Positions 44,097-53,032 of a DNA stretch of 64,000 nt are shown piece after piece. Position 1 is the stretch's first letter. Each line of letters begins with the position of its first letter. Under the pieces are notes generated by a model. The model worked only from the letters and a program-made list of their open reading frames with translations, did no database searches and was not told the DNA's origin. Origin of the DNA: Sandarakinorhabdus limnophila DSM 17366 (GTDB taxonomy: Bacteria > Pseudomonadota > Alphaproteobacteria > Sphingomonadales > Sphingomonadaceae); NCBI RefSeq assembly GCF_000420765.1, contig NZ_ATVO01000006.1, positions 62,001 to 126,000 of the forward strand, read 5' to 3'. The position numbers and the translations under genes were made by a program.

Positions 44097-44765
44097 GTGA
44101 TCACCACCCCTTCCCTCGTCATCGCCGTTGATGGCCCGGCTGCCAGCGGCAAGGGCACCATCGCCAAGGCGCTGGCCCGGCATTACGGCCTGCCGTTCAT
44201 GGATACCGGCAAATTGTATCGCGCCTGCGGGCTGGCGGTGCGGCTGACGGGGCATGATCCGTACGATGCCGATGCGGCTGCACAGGCAGCACGACAACTT
44301 GATCCGGCGCTGCTGGATGATCCTGATCTGATGAGCGCGCTGAACAGTGATTATGCCTCGATCGTTTCCAGTCATCCGGCAGTGCGGGCGGTGCTGTTCG
44401 ATGTGCAGCGCAGCTTTGCCAAGCAATCCGGTGGGGCGGTGCTGGATGGGCGGGATATCGGCACGGTGATCGCGCCCGATGCCATGGCCAAATTGTTCGT
44501 GACGGCGGCGCCCGAAGTGCGCGCCCAGCGCCGCCATGCCGAACAGGCCGGGCGCGCCAAAGAAACTGGGGGCAGCGATCAGACGCTGGCCGATGTGCTG
44601 GCTGACATCCATGCGCGTGATGCCCGCGATTCCGGGCGCTCTGCCGCGCCCTTGGTGCAGGCCAGTGATGCTGCCTTGCTTGATACCAGTAATCTCAGTA
44701 TAGCCGCCGCCGTCGCTGCAGCGATTGCCTTGGTTGAAAAGGCACGCGCACAGCACAGCCGGTAA
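44097..44765 (+). CDS. cmk: Cytidylate kinase
   Basis: A 222-residue P-loop kinase phosphorylating CMP and dCMP. VIAVDGPAASGKGTIAKAL is the Walker A region, FMDTGKLYRACGLAV binds the nucleotide, and VLDGRDIGTVIAPDA is the CMP-specific segment; the LID region contains VRAQRRHAEQ. The start is a GTG at 44097 that fits the family N-terminus. The gene order cmk-rpsA-ihfB is conserved in proteobacteria. A terminator-like hairpin follows, so rpsA also has its own promoter region. Confidence 0.94.
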   Translation: MITTPSLVIAVDGPAASGKGTIAKALARHYGLPFMDTGKLYRACGLAVRLTGHDPYDADAAAQAARQLDPALLDDPDLMSALNSDYASIVSSHPAVRAVLFDVQRSFAKQSGGAVLDGRDIGTVIAPDAMAKLFVTAAPEVRAQRRHAEQAGRAKETGGSDQTLADVLADIHARDARDSGRSAAPLVQASDAALLDTSNLSIAAAVAAAIALVEKARAQHSR

Positions 44766-44775
44766 GGGGTTATCG

Positions 44776-44818
44776 GCGTCCCGGCAGGGTTTTCCCTGTG
44801 CGGGCGCTTGGTTTTTTT
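44776..44818 (+). terminator. Terminator-like hairpin after cmk
   Basis: CAGGG-tttt-CCCTG extended by CCG/CGG and GCG/CGC pairs with small internal loops, followed by TTGGTTTTTTT. It begins about ten bases after the cmk stop and should reduce read-through into rpsA. Confidence 0.65.
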
Positions 44819-44966
44819 CCGGTTTCTCTTGAGCGGCTGGCATGGTGCCACCGCGACGGCGATGAACGGCGGGCAATGGTGCCTTGTCGAGGGGTTTCGT
44901 GGGTATAGGCGGCTTTTGCCGTCCATCCTTGCCCGCGCCGGCCCAAATGAAGGTGAATGATACTCT

Positions 44967-46697
44967 ATGGCTACTTCTGCCCAGCCGACCCGTGATGATT
45001 TTGCGGCTCTGCTTGATGCCTCGCTCGGTGAGAACCAGAGCTTTGAAGGCCGTGTTGTCCGCGGTGTTGTGACCGCGCTTGAAAATGAATTTGTCGTCAT
45101 CGATGTCGGCCTGAAGAGCGAGGGCCGCGTGCCCCTGCGCGAATTCGCCGGCCTGGATGGCAAGACCGACCTGAAGGTTGGTGATGAAGTCGAGGTGTTC
45201 GTCGACCGCGTGGAAAACTCGCAGGGTGAAGCCATGCTGTCCCGCGATCGCGCTCGCCGCGAAGCCAGCTGGGATGCGCTGGAAACCAAGTTCGCTGCTG
45301 GCGAGCGCGTCGAAGGCGTGATCTTCGGCCGCGTCAAGGGCGGCTTCACCGTCGATCTCAGCGGCGCCGTGGCCTTCCTGCCCGGCTCGCAGGTGGATAT
45401 CCGCCCGGTGCGCGATGTCACCCCGCTGATGAACCTGCCGCAGCCCTTCCAGGTGCTGAAGATGGACCGCAAGCGCGGCAACATCGTGGTGTCGCGCCGC
45501 TCGATCCTTGAAGAATCGCGCGCAGAAGCCCGCACCGGCCTGATCAGCAGCCTTGCCGAAGGCCAGATCGTTGACGGCACCGTGAAGAACATCACCGATT
45601 ATGGTGCGTTCGTGGATCTGGGCGGCATCGACGGCCTGCTGCACGTGACCGACATGAGCTACAAGCGCGTCAACCACCCGTCCGAAGTGCTGAACATCGG
45701 CGACGTGCTGCGCGTGCAGATCGTGCGCATCAACCGCGACACCCAGCGCATCAGCCTGGGCATGAAGCAGCTGGAAGCCGATCCGTGGACCACTGCTGCT
45801 GCCAAGTACGCCGTGGACACCAAGCACAAGGGCCGCGTGACCAACATCACCGAGTATGGCGCCTTCGTGGAACTGGAAGCCGGCATCGAAGGTCTGGTGC
45901 ACGTTTCGGAAATGTCGTGGGTCAAGAAGAACGTCCACCCCGGCAAGATCGTTTCGACCAGCCAGGAAGTGGAAGTCATCGTTCTCGAAGTGGACGAGGA
46001 AAAGCGCCGCATCAGCCTTGGCCTCAAGCAGGCCCAGCGCAATCCGTGGGAAGTGTTCGCTGAAACCAACCCGGTCGGCACGATCGTGGAAGGCGAAGTC
46101 AAGAACGCAACGGAATTCGGCCTGTTCATCGGTCTCGACGGCGACGTCGACGGCATGGTGCACATGAGCGACATCGCCTGGGGCATGACCGGCGAAGGCG
46201 CCCTGGCGCGCCACCACAAGGGCGAGCGTGTTTCGGCCCGCGTGCTGGAAGTGGACATCGAGAAGGAACGCATCAGCCTGGGCATCAAGCAGCTTGATGA
46301 ACAGGGCGGCACGGGCGCGGCCACTGGCACCCGCAACACCAGCGGCGGCGATTGGAAGAAGAACGACATCGTCACGGTGACCGTGGTTGCCGCCCGCGAT
46401 GGCGGTCTGGATGTCAAGATCGGCGAAGATGGCCCGGATTGCTACATCAAGCGCAACGATCTGAGCCGCGACCGCGAAGACCAGAAGGCCGAGCGCTTCC
46501 AGCCCGGCCAGAAGGTCGATGCCATGGTGGTTGGCTTCGAAAAGGGCCGCAAGCCGATGCTGAGCATCAAGGCGCTGCAGATCACCGAGGAAAAGGAAGC
46601 CGTGGCCCAATACGGCACCTCCGATTCGGGTGCGACGCTGGGCAACATCCTGGGCGCTGCCTTCAACAAGGCCCGCGAAGAATCCGAAAAGAACTGA
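44967..46697 (+). CDS. rpsA: 30S ribosomal protein S1
   Basis: A 576-residue protein with six consecutive S1 (OB-fold) domains, visible as repeats such as GVVTALENEFVVIDVGLKSEG, GVIFGRVKGGFTVDL, TVKNITDYGAFVDLGGIDG, RVTNITEYGAFVELEAGIEG and GEVKNATEFGLFIGLDGDVDG. S1 brings mRNA to the 30S subunit. The stop lies inside the first copy of a 42-bp tandem duplication. Codon use is strongly biased to the preferred GC-ending codons, as expected for a highly expressed gene. The ~150-base leader after the upstream hairpin may serve S1 autoregulation. Confidence 0.97.
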   Translation: MATSAQPTRDDFAALLDASLGENQSFEGRVVRGVVTALENEFVVIDVGLKSEGRVPLREFAGLDGKTDLKVGDEVEVFVDRVENSQGEAMLSRDRARREASWDALETKFAAGERVEGVIFGRVKGGFTVDLSGAVAFLPGSQVDIRPVRDVTPLMNLPQPFQVLKMDRKRGNIVVSRRSILEESRAEARTGLISSLAEGQIVDGTVKNITDYGAFVDLGGIDGLLHVTDMSYKRVNHPSEVLNIGDVLRVQIVRINRDTQRISLGMKQLEADPWTTAAAKYAVDTKHKGRVTNITEYGAFVELEAGIEGLVHVSEMSWVKKNVHPGKIVSTSQEVEVIVLEVDEEKRRISLGLKQAQRNPWEVFAETNPVGTIVEGEVKNATEFGLFIGLDGDVDGMVHMSDIAWGMTGEGALARHHKGERVSARVLEVDIEKERISLGIKQLDEQGGTGAATGTRNTSGGDWKKNDIVTVTVVAARDGGLDVKIGEDGPDCYIKRNDLSRDREDQKAERFQPGQKVDAMVVGFEKGRKPMLSIKALQITEEKEAVAQYGTSDSGATLGNILGAAFNKAREESEKN

Positions 46698-46764
46698 TCG
46701 CGCTTTTTCCAAAAAGCCGTGAAATCCGAAAAGAACTGATCGCGCTTTTTCCAAAAAGCCATGA
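46681..46764 (+). repeat. Tandem 42-bp duplication covering the end of rpsA
   Basis: Two adjacent copies (46681-46722 and 46723-46764) differ by one base. Each includes the last rpsA codons, the TGA stop and an internal hairpin (GCTTTTT-CC-AAAAAGC). The unit is a multiple of three, so the second copy repeats the C-terminal codons and stop in the same frame. Confidence 0.95.
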
Positions 46765-46770
46765 AACGCT

Positions 46771-46800
46771 CCCCGGCAGAACATCTGCCGGGGCGTTTTT
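46771..46800 (+). terminator. Rho-independent terminator of rpsA
   Basis: CCCCGGCAGA and TCTGCCGGGG pair perfectly around ACA, followed by CGTTTTT. It lies six bases after the tandem duplication. Confidence 0.92.
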
Positions 46801-46876
46801 CGTTGGTGCGGCGCCGCCACGCGGCCTCAGCCCGGAGATTGTGGCACGATGGTTGCGTTTTTTTGACAGGCGCGCC

Positions 46877-46904
46877 TTGACCATCCCTGCCAATGCAATA
46901 GAAT
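46877..46904 (+). promoter_or_regulatory. Sigma-70-like promoter of ihfB
   Basis: TTGACC (46877-46882) and TAGAAT (46899-46904) with a 16-base spacer lie between the rpsA terminator and ihfB, placing transcription start roughly 50 bases before the ATG. Another TTGACA at 46863 has no matching -10. Confidence 0.5.
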
Positions 46905-46959
46905 TACTTTGATTTTTGGGGGGTATGCGCCGGGGTGGCGCCAAATGAGGTAGGCCAAG

Positions 46960-47238
46960 ATGATCAGGTCTGAACTGGTTGCCATCGTCGCCGAACAGAA
47001 CCCGCATCTGACCATCAAGGATGTCGAGCGCATCGTCGCCACCATCTTTGACGAGATCACTGATGCCTTGGCCCAGGGCCGACGCGTTGAACTGCGTGGC
47101 TTCGGTGCCTTTTCCACCCGCGCCCGCGATCCGCGCACCGGCCGCAATCCGCGCACCGGCGCCGCCGTGAAGGTGGATGCGAAGAAGGTGCCCTATTTCA
47201 AGCCCGGCAAGGAATTACGCGAACGCCTCAACGGCTGA
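46960..47238 (+). CDS. ihfB: Integration host factor subunit beta
   Basis: A 92-residue DNA-bending protein of the HU/IHF family. [17 protein letters not shown] is the IhfB N-terminus, [28 protein letters not shown] is the DNA-binding arm with the intercalating Pro (NPRTG), and [16 protein letters not shown] is the C-terminal signature. It pairs with IhfA to bend DNA in recombination, replication and transcription. It sits downstream of rpsA as in most proteobacteria but has its own promoter-like sequence. Confidence 0.96.
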   Translation: MIRSELVAIVAEQNPHLTIKDVERIVATIFDEITDALAQGRRVELRGFGAFSTRARDPRTGRNPRTGAAVKVDAKKVPYFKPGKELRERLNG

Positions 47239-47275
47239 TCGTCGGCCCCGCCAGGCCGGACGACCGGTCTGACAA

Positions 47276-47362
47276 GCGGGCGTGGCGGAACCGGTAGACG
47301 CAGCGGACTTAAAATCCGCTTTCCCAACGGAAGTGCGGGTTCGAGTCCCGCCGCCCGCACCA
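47276..47362 (+). tRNA. tRNA-Leu (TAA anticodon)
   Basis: Eighty-seven bases with a long variable arm, as in class II tRNAs. Acceptor GCGGGCG pairs with CGCCCGC, the anticodon stem CGGA/TCCG encloses the loop CTTAAAA (anticodon TAA), the T-arm is GGGTTCGAGTCCC, and CCA is encoded. Confidence 0.97.
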
Positions 47363-47435
47363 CATTTTCTGGCCGCCAGCGCAGGGCCGCCCCCAACCCC
47401 CTGCTCTGGCGGCGATTTTTTGAGCGAACTTCACA

Positions 47436-48236
47436 ATGCCGCCCACCATCAGCCTGATCGGCATCCCCACCGACCAGCACAGCAGCTTCCTGCGCGGGCC
47501 GGCCGGGGCCCCGGCGGCGATCCGGGCTGCGCTGGCCAGTGAGCACGGCAACAGCGGCACCGAACGCGGCACCGAGATCGGGCTGGATTTTGCGCTGGCG
47601 GATCGCGGCGACGTCGCGATCGCTGAAGATGCCGGCGATGATGAGCGTATCCGCGCTGCCATCGCCGCCTGCCCCGGGCAACTGATTGCGCTGGGCGGTG
47701 ATCACGCCATCAGTTTCCCGGTGGTCGAAACACTGGCCCGCCGCCACGGCGCCTTCGACATATTGCACTTCGATGCCCACCCTGACCTCTATGACGAGCT
47801 CGATGGCAATCGCCGCTCCCACGCCTCACCGTTTGCGCGCATCATGGAAGGCGGCCATGCCCGCCGACTGGTGCAGGTCGGCATCCGCACGCTCAATCGC
47901 CACTGCCGCGAACAGGCGGCGCGGTTCGGCGTGGAGATCATCGAAGCCCGGCATTTCCGCGACGATTGGCGACCGCGATTCGACCGGCCACTCTATGTGT
48001 CCATCGATATCGACGCGCTCGATCCAGCCTTTGCGCCGGGCGTATCACACCATGAACCGGGAGGGCTCACCGTCCGCCAGATCGTCAACATCCTGCTTGA
48101 TCTCGACACCCCGATCATCGGCGGCGACGTGGTGGAACTGAACCCGACACGCGATATCAATGGCATGACCGCAGTGGTCGCGGCCAAGCTGGTGAAGGAA
48201 CTGGCCGCCGCCATGGCCGCAACTGCAGCGGCCTGA
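47436..48236 (+). CDS. Arginase/agmatinase/formiminoglutamase family hydrolase
   Basis: A 266-residue manganese ureohydrolase-fold protein. Metal-binding motifs are all visible: ALGGDHAISF, FDAHPDLYDEL and SIDIDALDPAFAPGVSHHEPGG, giving the His and Asp ligands of the binuclear Mn site. Such enzymes cleave arginine, agmatine, guanidinobutyrate or formiminoglutamate, releasing urea or formamide; which one cannot be decided here. The loop HHEPGG differs from the T/S-PEPGG of typical agmatinases. A stand-alone gene behind tRNA-Leu. Confidence 0.9.
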   Translation: MPPTISLIGIPTDQHSSFLRGPAGAPAAIRAALASEHGNSGTERGTEIGLDFALADRGDVAIAEDAGDDERIRAAIAACPGQLIALGGDHAISFPVVETLARRHGAFDILHFDAHPDLYDELDGNRRSHASPFARIMEGGHARRLVQVGIRTLNRHCREQAARFGVEIIEARHFRDDWRPRFDRPLYVSIDIDALDPAFAPGVSHHEPGGLTVRQIVNILLDLDTPIIGGDVVELNPTRDINGMTAVVAAKLVKELAAAMAATAAA

Positions 48237-48451
48237 CAGGCTGGCGGTAATGCCGCATTCCCTTGCAATCAGCACCATAAAAGCCGATTATGAGATGAAG
48301 TCGGGTTAATTCTTGCGTGATTCCCGCATTGTGCCGGTGGCATGATCGGTTTCACGCCAATCTTTGACCAGTTGGCCATCCGGTTCGATGGCGGTTTTCA
48401 TTCAGGCCACCGATGCCGATGGTTTTTTGGCGCGGTGGTTGGGGATAATAA

Positions 48452-49129
48452 ATGTCCGAAGGCAGTGGTTGGGTCGAGATTGTGCTGCTGGCGTTGCTGG
48501 CCGCTTTCATCGGCCTGCGCCTCGTCTCCGTGCTCGGCAAGCGCACTGGGCAGGAGCGGCCGATCGGTGACGCGTTCCGGCCCAGCGCCGAAGTAACCGC
48601 GCCGCCGCGTCGTGAAGCGACAAACCCGGTGCGCGGCCAGTTGCTACTGCCGCCCGGCACCGATCGTGGCCTGTTACCCGCTCTGGAAGCCGTGGCCGAT
48701 GCCGATCCCGGCTTCGCCCCCGATCGTTTCCTGGCCGGCGCGCGCAGCGCCTACGGCATGATCCTCGAAGCCTTCTGGACCGGCGATCTTTCGAGCCTGA
48801 CCGGCCTGGTGTCGGACGAAGTGCATCACAATCTGTCGAACGCCATCGAAGCGCGCGGCGGTGGCAGCCTGCCCAACCGACTGGCCGGGCTGGGCGCCGT
48901 TGCGCTGCGCGACGCCACGGTGGTTGGCCAGATGGTTGAAGTGACCGTGGGTTTTGTCGCCCGCATCGCCACCAGCGACGGTGAGATTGAAACCCGCGAT
49001 CTGTGGACCTTCAGCCGCCTTGCCGGCAACACAGATCCGGCCTGGGTGCTGATCGCGACCGACAATGAAGACGACAGCGATCAGATGCCGCCCGATCATC
49101 TGGGCGACGCTTCCGACAACAACGCCTGA
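48452..49129 (+). CDS. Tim44/TimA family adaptor protein
   Basis: A 225-residue protein. One N-terminal transmembrane helix (WVEIVLLALLAAFIGLRLVSVL) anchors a Tim44-like domain beginning near PDRFLAGARSAYGMILEAFW and containing EVTVGFVARI and ETRDLWTFSR. In alphaproteobacteria TimA is the bacterial relative of mitochondrial Tim44, and its gene is commonly placed before mltA and smr, as here. Its exact role at the inner membrane is not established. GGGGA precedes the ATG. Confidence 0.9.
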   Translation: MSEGSGWVEIVLLALLAAFIGLRLVSVLGKRTGQERPIGDAFRPSAEVTAPPRREATNPVRGQLLLPPGTDRGLLPALEAVADADPGFAPDRFLAGARSAYGMILEAFWTGDLSSLTGLVSDEVHHNLSNAIEARGGGSLPNRLAGLGAVALRDATVVGQMVEVTVGFVARIATSDGEIETRDLWTFSRLAGNTDPAWVLIATDNEDDSDQMPPDHLGDASDNNA

Positions 49130-49139
49130 TCATCGTTCC

Positions 49140-50336
49140 GTGCGCCGGTGGATTGCGCTGGCCAGCCTGTTGCTGCTGGCTGCCTGTGCCGGCAAGCAGG
49201 AGCGGCAGGTAACCCCTTTAGCTCCGCCGTTGTCACCTCCGGCCGTCGCACCACCGACTGAGCCAGCCAAGCCGCCTCTCGTCACCCGCGCTGCGGATGC
49301 CGGTGTTGCGCTGGTTGATCTTCCGGCTCTGCCCGAGGCTGCTGCCGCACTGACCGCCTTCCGCAAATCCTGCGCCGGCCTCACCCGCCGTGAAGACCTG
49401 TCGGGCCTGACCCGGCCCGAAGACTGGCAGCCCGCCTGCACGGCTGCCGCCAGCGTGGCACCGGGCGAGGAGGACGGCTTTTTCCGCAGCCAGTTCCACG
49501 CTATCACCGTGGCCGGCGGCGCAGGCTTTGCCACCGGCTATTACGAGCCGGAAATCGCCGCCAGCTTGAGCCCTCAGCCGGGATACGACGTGCCGCTCTA
49601 TCGCCGCCCGGCCGATCTGATCGACGTGCCGCTGGGTGATTTCGCCGCCAGCCTGAAGGGCCGCACTGTTCGCGGCCGCGTGCAGGGCACGCGCCTGGTG
49701 CCCTATGCGACGCGCGAACAGATCGCGGCAGGCGCACTGGTGGGCCGGCAGCTGGAACTGGCGTGGGCGGCTGACCCCTTTGAAGCCTTCTTCCTCGAAA
49801 TTCAGGGCAGTGGCCGGCTGCGCCTGCCCGATGGGCGCATCATCCGCATTGGCTATGATGGCCAGAACGGCCGCGATTATGTCGCCATCGGCCGGCTGCT
49901 GATCGAACAGGGCAAGCTGGAACGCGGCAAGGCCGGCATGAAGGAAATCATCGCCTGGCTGCGCGCCAACCCCGCCGGGGCGCCGGCTATGCTGAATGCC
50001 AATCCGTCGAAGATCTTCTTCCGGGAACTGAAGGGCGACGGCCCGATTGGTGCAATGGGCGCGGCGGTGACACCGTTCGTCAGCGTCGCCGCCGATCCAG
50101 CCTTCATTCCGCTTGGCGCGCCATTGTTGGTGGAAACCACGCTCACCGGCCCGGCGACCCCGTTCACCCGGCTGATGGTGGCGCAGGATACGGGCGGGGC
50201 CATCAAGGGCGCCAACCGCATCGATCTATTCCTTGGCCCCGGCCCCGAAGCCGCCGCCATTGCCGGCGCGCAATCGTCGCCAGCCCGATTGATCCTGCTG
50301 ATTCCCGCCACCGCCGCCGCGCGGCTTAAGCCCTGA
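49140..50336 (+). CDS. mltA: MltA-type lytic murein transglycosylase
   Basis: A 398-residue lipoprotein that cleaves peptidoglycan between N-acetylmuramic acid and N-acetylglucosamine. The GTG at 49140 gives a short lipoprotein signal ending in the lipobox LAA-Cys16; an upstream ATG frame runs inside timA. The MltA domain shows GYYEPEIAASL, FLEIQGSGRLRLPDG and RIGYDGQNGRDY, followed by the 3D domain with FIPLGAPLLVET and MVAQDTGGAIKGANRIDLF, which holds the catalytic aspartate. Outer-membrane, periplasmic face. It overlaps smr by one base. Confidence 0.93.
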   Translation: MRRWIALASLLLLAACAGKQERQVTPLAPPLSPPAVAPPTEPAKPPLVTRAADAGVALVDLPALPEAAAALTAFRKSCAGLTRREDLSGLTRPEDWQPACTAAASVAPGEEDGFFRSQFHAITVAGGAGFATGYYEPEIAASLSPQPGYDVPLYRRPADLIDVPLGDFAASLKGRTVRGRVQGTRLVPYATREQIAAGALVGRQLELAWAADPFEAFFLEIQGSGRLRLPDGRIIRIGYDGQNGRDYVAIGRLLIEQGKLERGKAGMKEIIAWLRANPAGAPAMLNANPSKIFFRELKGDGPIGAMGAAVTPFVSVAADPAFIPLGAPLLVETTLTGPATPFTRLMVAQDTGGAIKGANRIDLFLGPGPEAAAIAGAQSSPARLILLIPATAAARLKP

Positions 50337-50866
50337 TGCGCCGCCTATCCGCCCATGAACGGGCCTTGTGGGCACGAGTGGCGGCCAGCGTGAAGCCCCT
50401 GCCCGGCAAGCGCGCGCCGGAAATACCGGCGGCTGTGGCGCCGGCAGCTCCCGCCCCCGCTCCGCCCAAGACCGCACCCAAGCCTAGCCCGCCACGGCCC
50501 GCCGCCAAGGCGCCGCCACCGGCCAAGCCCAAGCCCCACCCGCTCGGCGCGCCGCTGGATGGCACTTGGGACCGACAGATCAGCCGCGGCCGCCTCTCCC
50601 CTGACCGGGTGATCGATTTGCACGGCCACACCGTGGTTGATGCCCATGCCACGCTGTCATCCGCCATCCTCGCCAATGATGGCACCCGCGTCATCCTGGT
50701 CGTCACCGGCAAGGGCCGCCCGGACCGTCCGGCGCGCATCCGCGCCGAACTGATGCACTGGCTGGAACGGCCCGATCTGCGCGCACACGTTGCCAGTTTG
50801 CGCGCCGCCCACCCACGCCACGGCGGTGGCGGTGCGTTTTACGTCATTCTGCGGCGCGCGAAGTGA
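50336..50866 (+). CDS. Smr domain-containing protein
   Basis: A 176-residue protein. A basic N-terminus is followed by a Pro/Ala/Lys-rich flexible linker (residues ~30-75) and a C-terminal Smr domain with VIDLHGHTVVDAH and ILVVTGKGRP, the conserved LDLHG and TGKG motifs of MutS2/SmrA nucleases. Bacterial Smr proteins nick DNA or cleave RNA, for example on stalled ribosomes. Coupled to mltA in the conserved timA-mltA-smr order. Confidence 0.92.
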   Translation: MRRLSAHERALWARVAASVKPLPGKRAPEIPAAVAPAAPAPAPPKTAPKPSPPRPAAKAPPPAKPKPHPLGAPLDGTWDRQISRGRLSPDRVIDLHGHTVVDAHATLSSAILANDGTRVILVVTGKGRPDRPARIRAELMHWLERPDLRAHVASLRAAHPRHGGGGAFYVILRRAK

Positions 50867-50951
50867 TTCTGGCCAAGTAATCCCCCTATCGCCAATTGCA
50901 GGCGGCCCCGGCAGCACAATGGACTAATGTGCGCGGCAGGGAGGGCACTGC

Positions 50952-51728
50952 ATGTCCGAAGATGTCGTTTTGGTCAGTCGTGATGGGCCGGTTGCCATCG
51001 TCACACTGAACCGGCCGCAGGCGATGAACGCGCTGAGCCAGGCGCTGCGCCGCGATCTGGCAAAGGTGTTCCGCGAACTTGAAGCAGACGACGATGTGCG
51101 CGCCATCTTGCTCACCGGCGCCGGCACCCGCGCCTTTACGGCCGGCCTCGATCTGAAGGAACTCGGCCAACAGGGTCTGGGCGCCGCCAACGCGGAAGGC
51201 CCTGACGACAATCCGGTGAAGGCCATCGAACAGACCGGCAAGCCCGTCATCGGTGCCATCAACGGCGTCGCCATTACCGGCGGTTTCGAAGTGGCGCTGG
51301 CCTGCGACGTGCTGATCGGCAGCGAAAATGCCCGCTTTGCCGATACCCATGCGCGGGTCGGCATCATGCCGGGCTGGGGGCTCAGCCAGAAACTTTCGCG
51401 CCTGATCGGGCCGTATCGCGCCCGCGAGCTGTCACTGTCCGGCAATTTCCTCGATGCCGCCACGGCGGAACGCTGGGGTCTGCTCAACCGCGTCGTATCG
51501 GCCGAGGACCTGGTCGCCGCCGCCACCCAGCTGGCGCACGACATGGCCACCATCGCGCCCGGTTTTGCGCGTGGGTACAAGAAGCTGATCAACGACGGCT
51601 ATGAACTGCCGTTCGGGCAGGCGATGGCGCTGGAAGCGGAACGCTCCACCGCGGCCAATGCCCAAGTCTCCGCCGCCGAGGTCGAAGCCGCGCGCGGCGC
51701 CGTGCAAGCCAGAGGACGCAGCCAATGA
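50952..51728 (+). CDS. Enoyl-CoA hydratase/isomerase (crotonase) family protein
   Basis: A 258-residue crotonase-fold protein. The oxyanion-hole region AFTAGLDLKEL and INGVAITGGFEVALACDVL are present; the latter keeps the first catalytic glutamate (Glu144 in rat hydratase). The second glutamate (Glu164, in QPEI of classical hydratases) is replaced: the segment reads FADTHARVGIMPGWG, with His at that place. The enzyme may therefore be an isomerase, hydrolase or atypical hydratase. It is translationally coupled (4-base overlap) to a cytochrome P450 and a thioesterase, suggesting one pathway acting on an acyl-CoA. Confidence 0.92.
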   Translation: MSEDVVLVSRDGPVAIVTLNRPQAMNALSQALRRDLAKVFRELEADDDVRAILLTGAGTRAFTAGLDLKELGQQGLGAANAEGPDDNPVKAIEQTGKPVIGAINGVAITGGFEVALACDVLIGSENARFADTHARVGIMPGWGLSQKLSRLIGPYRARELSLSGNFLDAATAERWGLLNRVVSAEDLVAAATQLAHDMATIAPGFARGYKKLINDGYELPFGQAMALEAERSTAANAQVSAAEVEAARGAVQARGRSQ

Positions 51729-53032
51729 CCGCCATGCCCTTCCCCGGTTTCAACAGCGACACCATCGACCACATGCTGGTCAATCCGGCCGCCTTTGCCG
51801 ATGAAAGCATCCATGATGCCTACATCACGCTGCGCCGGGATGATCCGGTGCACTGGACCCAGCCGAAGGGTTTCCGCCCGTTCTGGTCGATCACCCGCCA
51901 TGCCGACATAGTCGCCATTTCCAAGGCCAATGATCGCTTCATCAACCGGGAACGCACCTATATCTCGCCGATCGAGGCCGAAGAGTGGGTGAAGAGCACC
52001 ACGGGTGACACGCACCTGTTTCGCACGCTGGTCGATCTGGATGACCCGCTGCACATGAAACTGCGCCGCATCACCCACACATGGTTCATGCCGCAAAACC
52101 TGAAAAAGCTGGAACCGCGGATCGCCGCCATCGCCAAGGCGCATGTCGACCACATGGCCAGCCTTGGCGGCGCCTGCGACTTCGTCAATGAAGTCGCGCT
52201 CTGGTATCCGCTGCGTGTCATCATGATGATCCTGGGCCTGCCAGAGGCGGACGAAGGCCGCATGCTGCAGATGACGCAGGAGATTTTCGGCCCGCAGGAT
52301 CCCGACGTGGTGGCGCGCAGCCGCATCCTGACGCAAGGCCTGGGTGGCCCGGAAGCCACCGGCAACCCGCAGGTGGATATCTTTGCGCTGGTGCAGCAGT
52401 TCTTCGCTTATTTCGGCGAGGTGATGCAGGATCGCCGTGCCAATCCGCGCGATGATCTGGCCACCGTGATCGCACAAGGCACGGTGGACGGCGAACCGAT
52501 CGGCATGCTGGAAGCCATCAGCTATTACGCCATCACCGTTACCGCCGGGCATGACACCACCAGCAGCACGGCATCAGGCGGGCTGCTGGCGTTGGCGCAG
52601 AATCCGGAGCAATTGGCCAAGCTGAAAGCCGATCCATCGCTGATCCCGCAGGCGGTCGAGGAGATGTTGCGCTGGGCGACGCCGGTGAAGCATTTCATGC
52701 GCACCTGCACCGAAGATACGGTGGTGGGCGGCAAGACGATCAAGGCCGGCGACGGTGTGGCGCTGTTCTACTGGTCGGGCAACCGTGACGAGGCGGTGTT
52801 CGAGGACCCGTTCAGCTTCCGGGTGGACCGCGCCAACAATCCGCAGACCGCCTTTGGCAACGGCGTCCATCAGTGCCTGGGCCTGCACCTGGCGCGCATG
52901 GAAATCCGGGCCCTGTTCGCCGAACTGCTGCCGCGGCTGGACGAGATCGAACTGGCCGGCGAGCCGAAACTGTCGGTCGCCAACTTCGTTTCCGGCCTGA
53001 AGGCCATGCCGATCCGGTATCGCATGCGATGA
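51725..53032 (+). CDS. Cytochrome P450
   Basis: A 435-residue soluble bacterial P450 mono-oxygenase. The I-helix oxygen-binding motif is TAGHDTTSS, the K-helix E-x-x-R is in VEEMLRWATPV, and the haem-cysteine loop is AFGNGVHQCLGLHLARME. It needs a ferredoxin and reductase, which are not encoded nearby. Its place between a crotonase-like gene and a thioesterase gene, with 4-base overlaps on both sides, suggests hydroxylation of an acyl, steroid-like or terpenoid substrate. The family number cannot be set by eye. Confidence 0.95.
   Translation: MTAMPFPGFNSDTIDHMLVNPAAFADESIHDAYITLRRDDPVHWTQPKGFRPFWSITRHADIVAISKANDRFINRERTYISPIEAEEWVKSTTGDTHLFRTLVDLDDPLHMKLRRITHTWFMPQNLKKLEPRIAAIAKAHVDHMASLGGACDFVNEVALWYPLRVIMMILGLPEADEGRMLQMTQEIFGPQDPDVVARSRILTQGLGGPEATGNPQVDIFALVQQFFAYFGEVMQDRRANPRDDLATVIAQGTVDGEPIGMLEAISYYAITVTAGHDTTSSTASGGLLALAQNPEQLAKLKADPSLIPQAVEEMLRWATPVKHFMRTCTEDTVVGGKTIKAGDGVALFYWSGNRDEAVFEDPFSFRVDRANNPQTAFGNGVHQCLGLHLARMEIRALFAELLPRLDEIELAGEPKLSVANFVSGLKAMPIRYRMR

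Noticed and set aside
44013-46820. Minus-strand open frame of 935 codons across cmk and rpsA
   Set aside because: It lies antisense to the certain cmk and rpsA genes, has His/Ala/Asp-rich low-complexity content and no family match; long antisense frames are expected in high-GC genes with strong codon bias.
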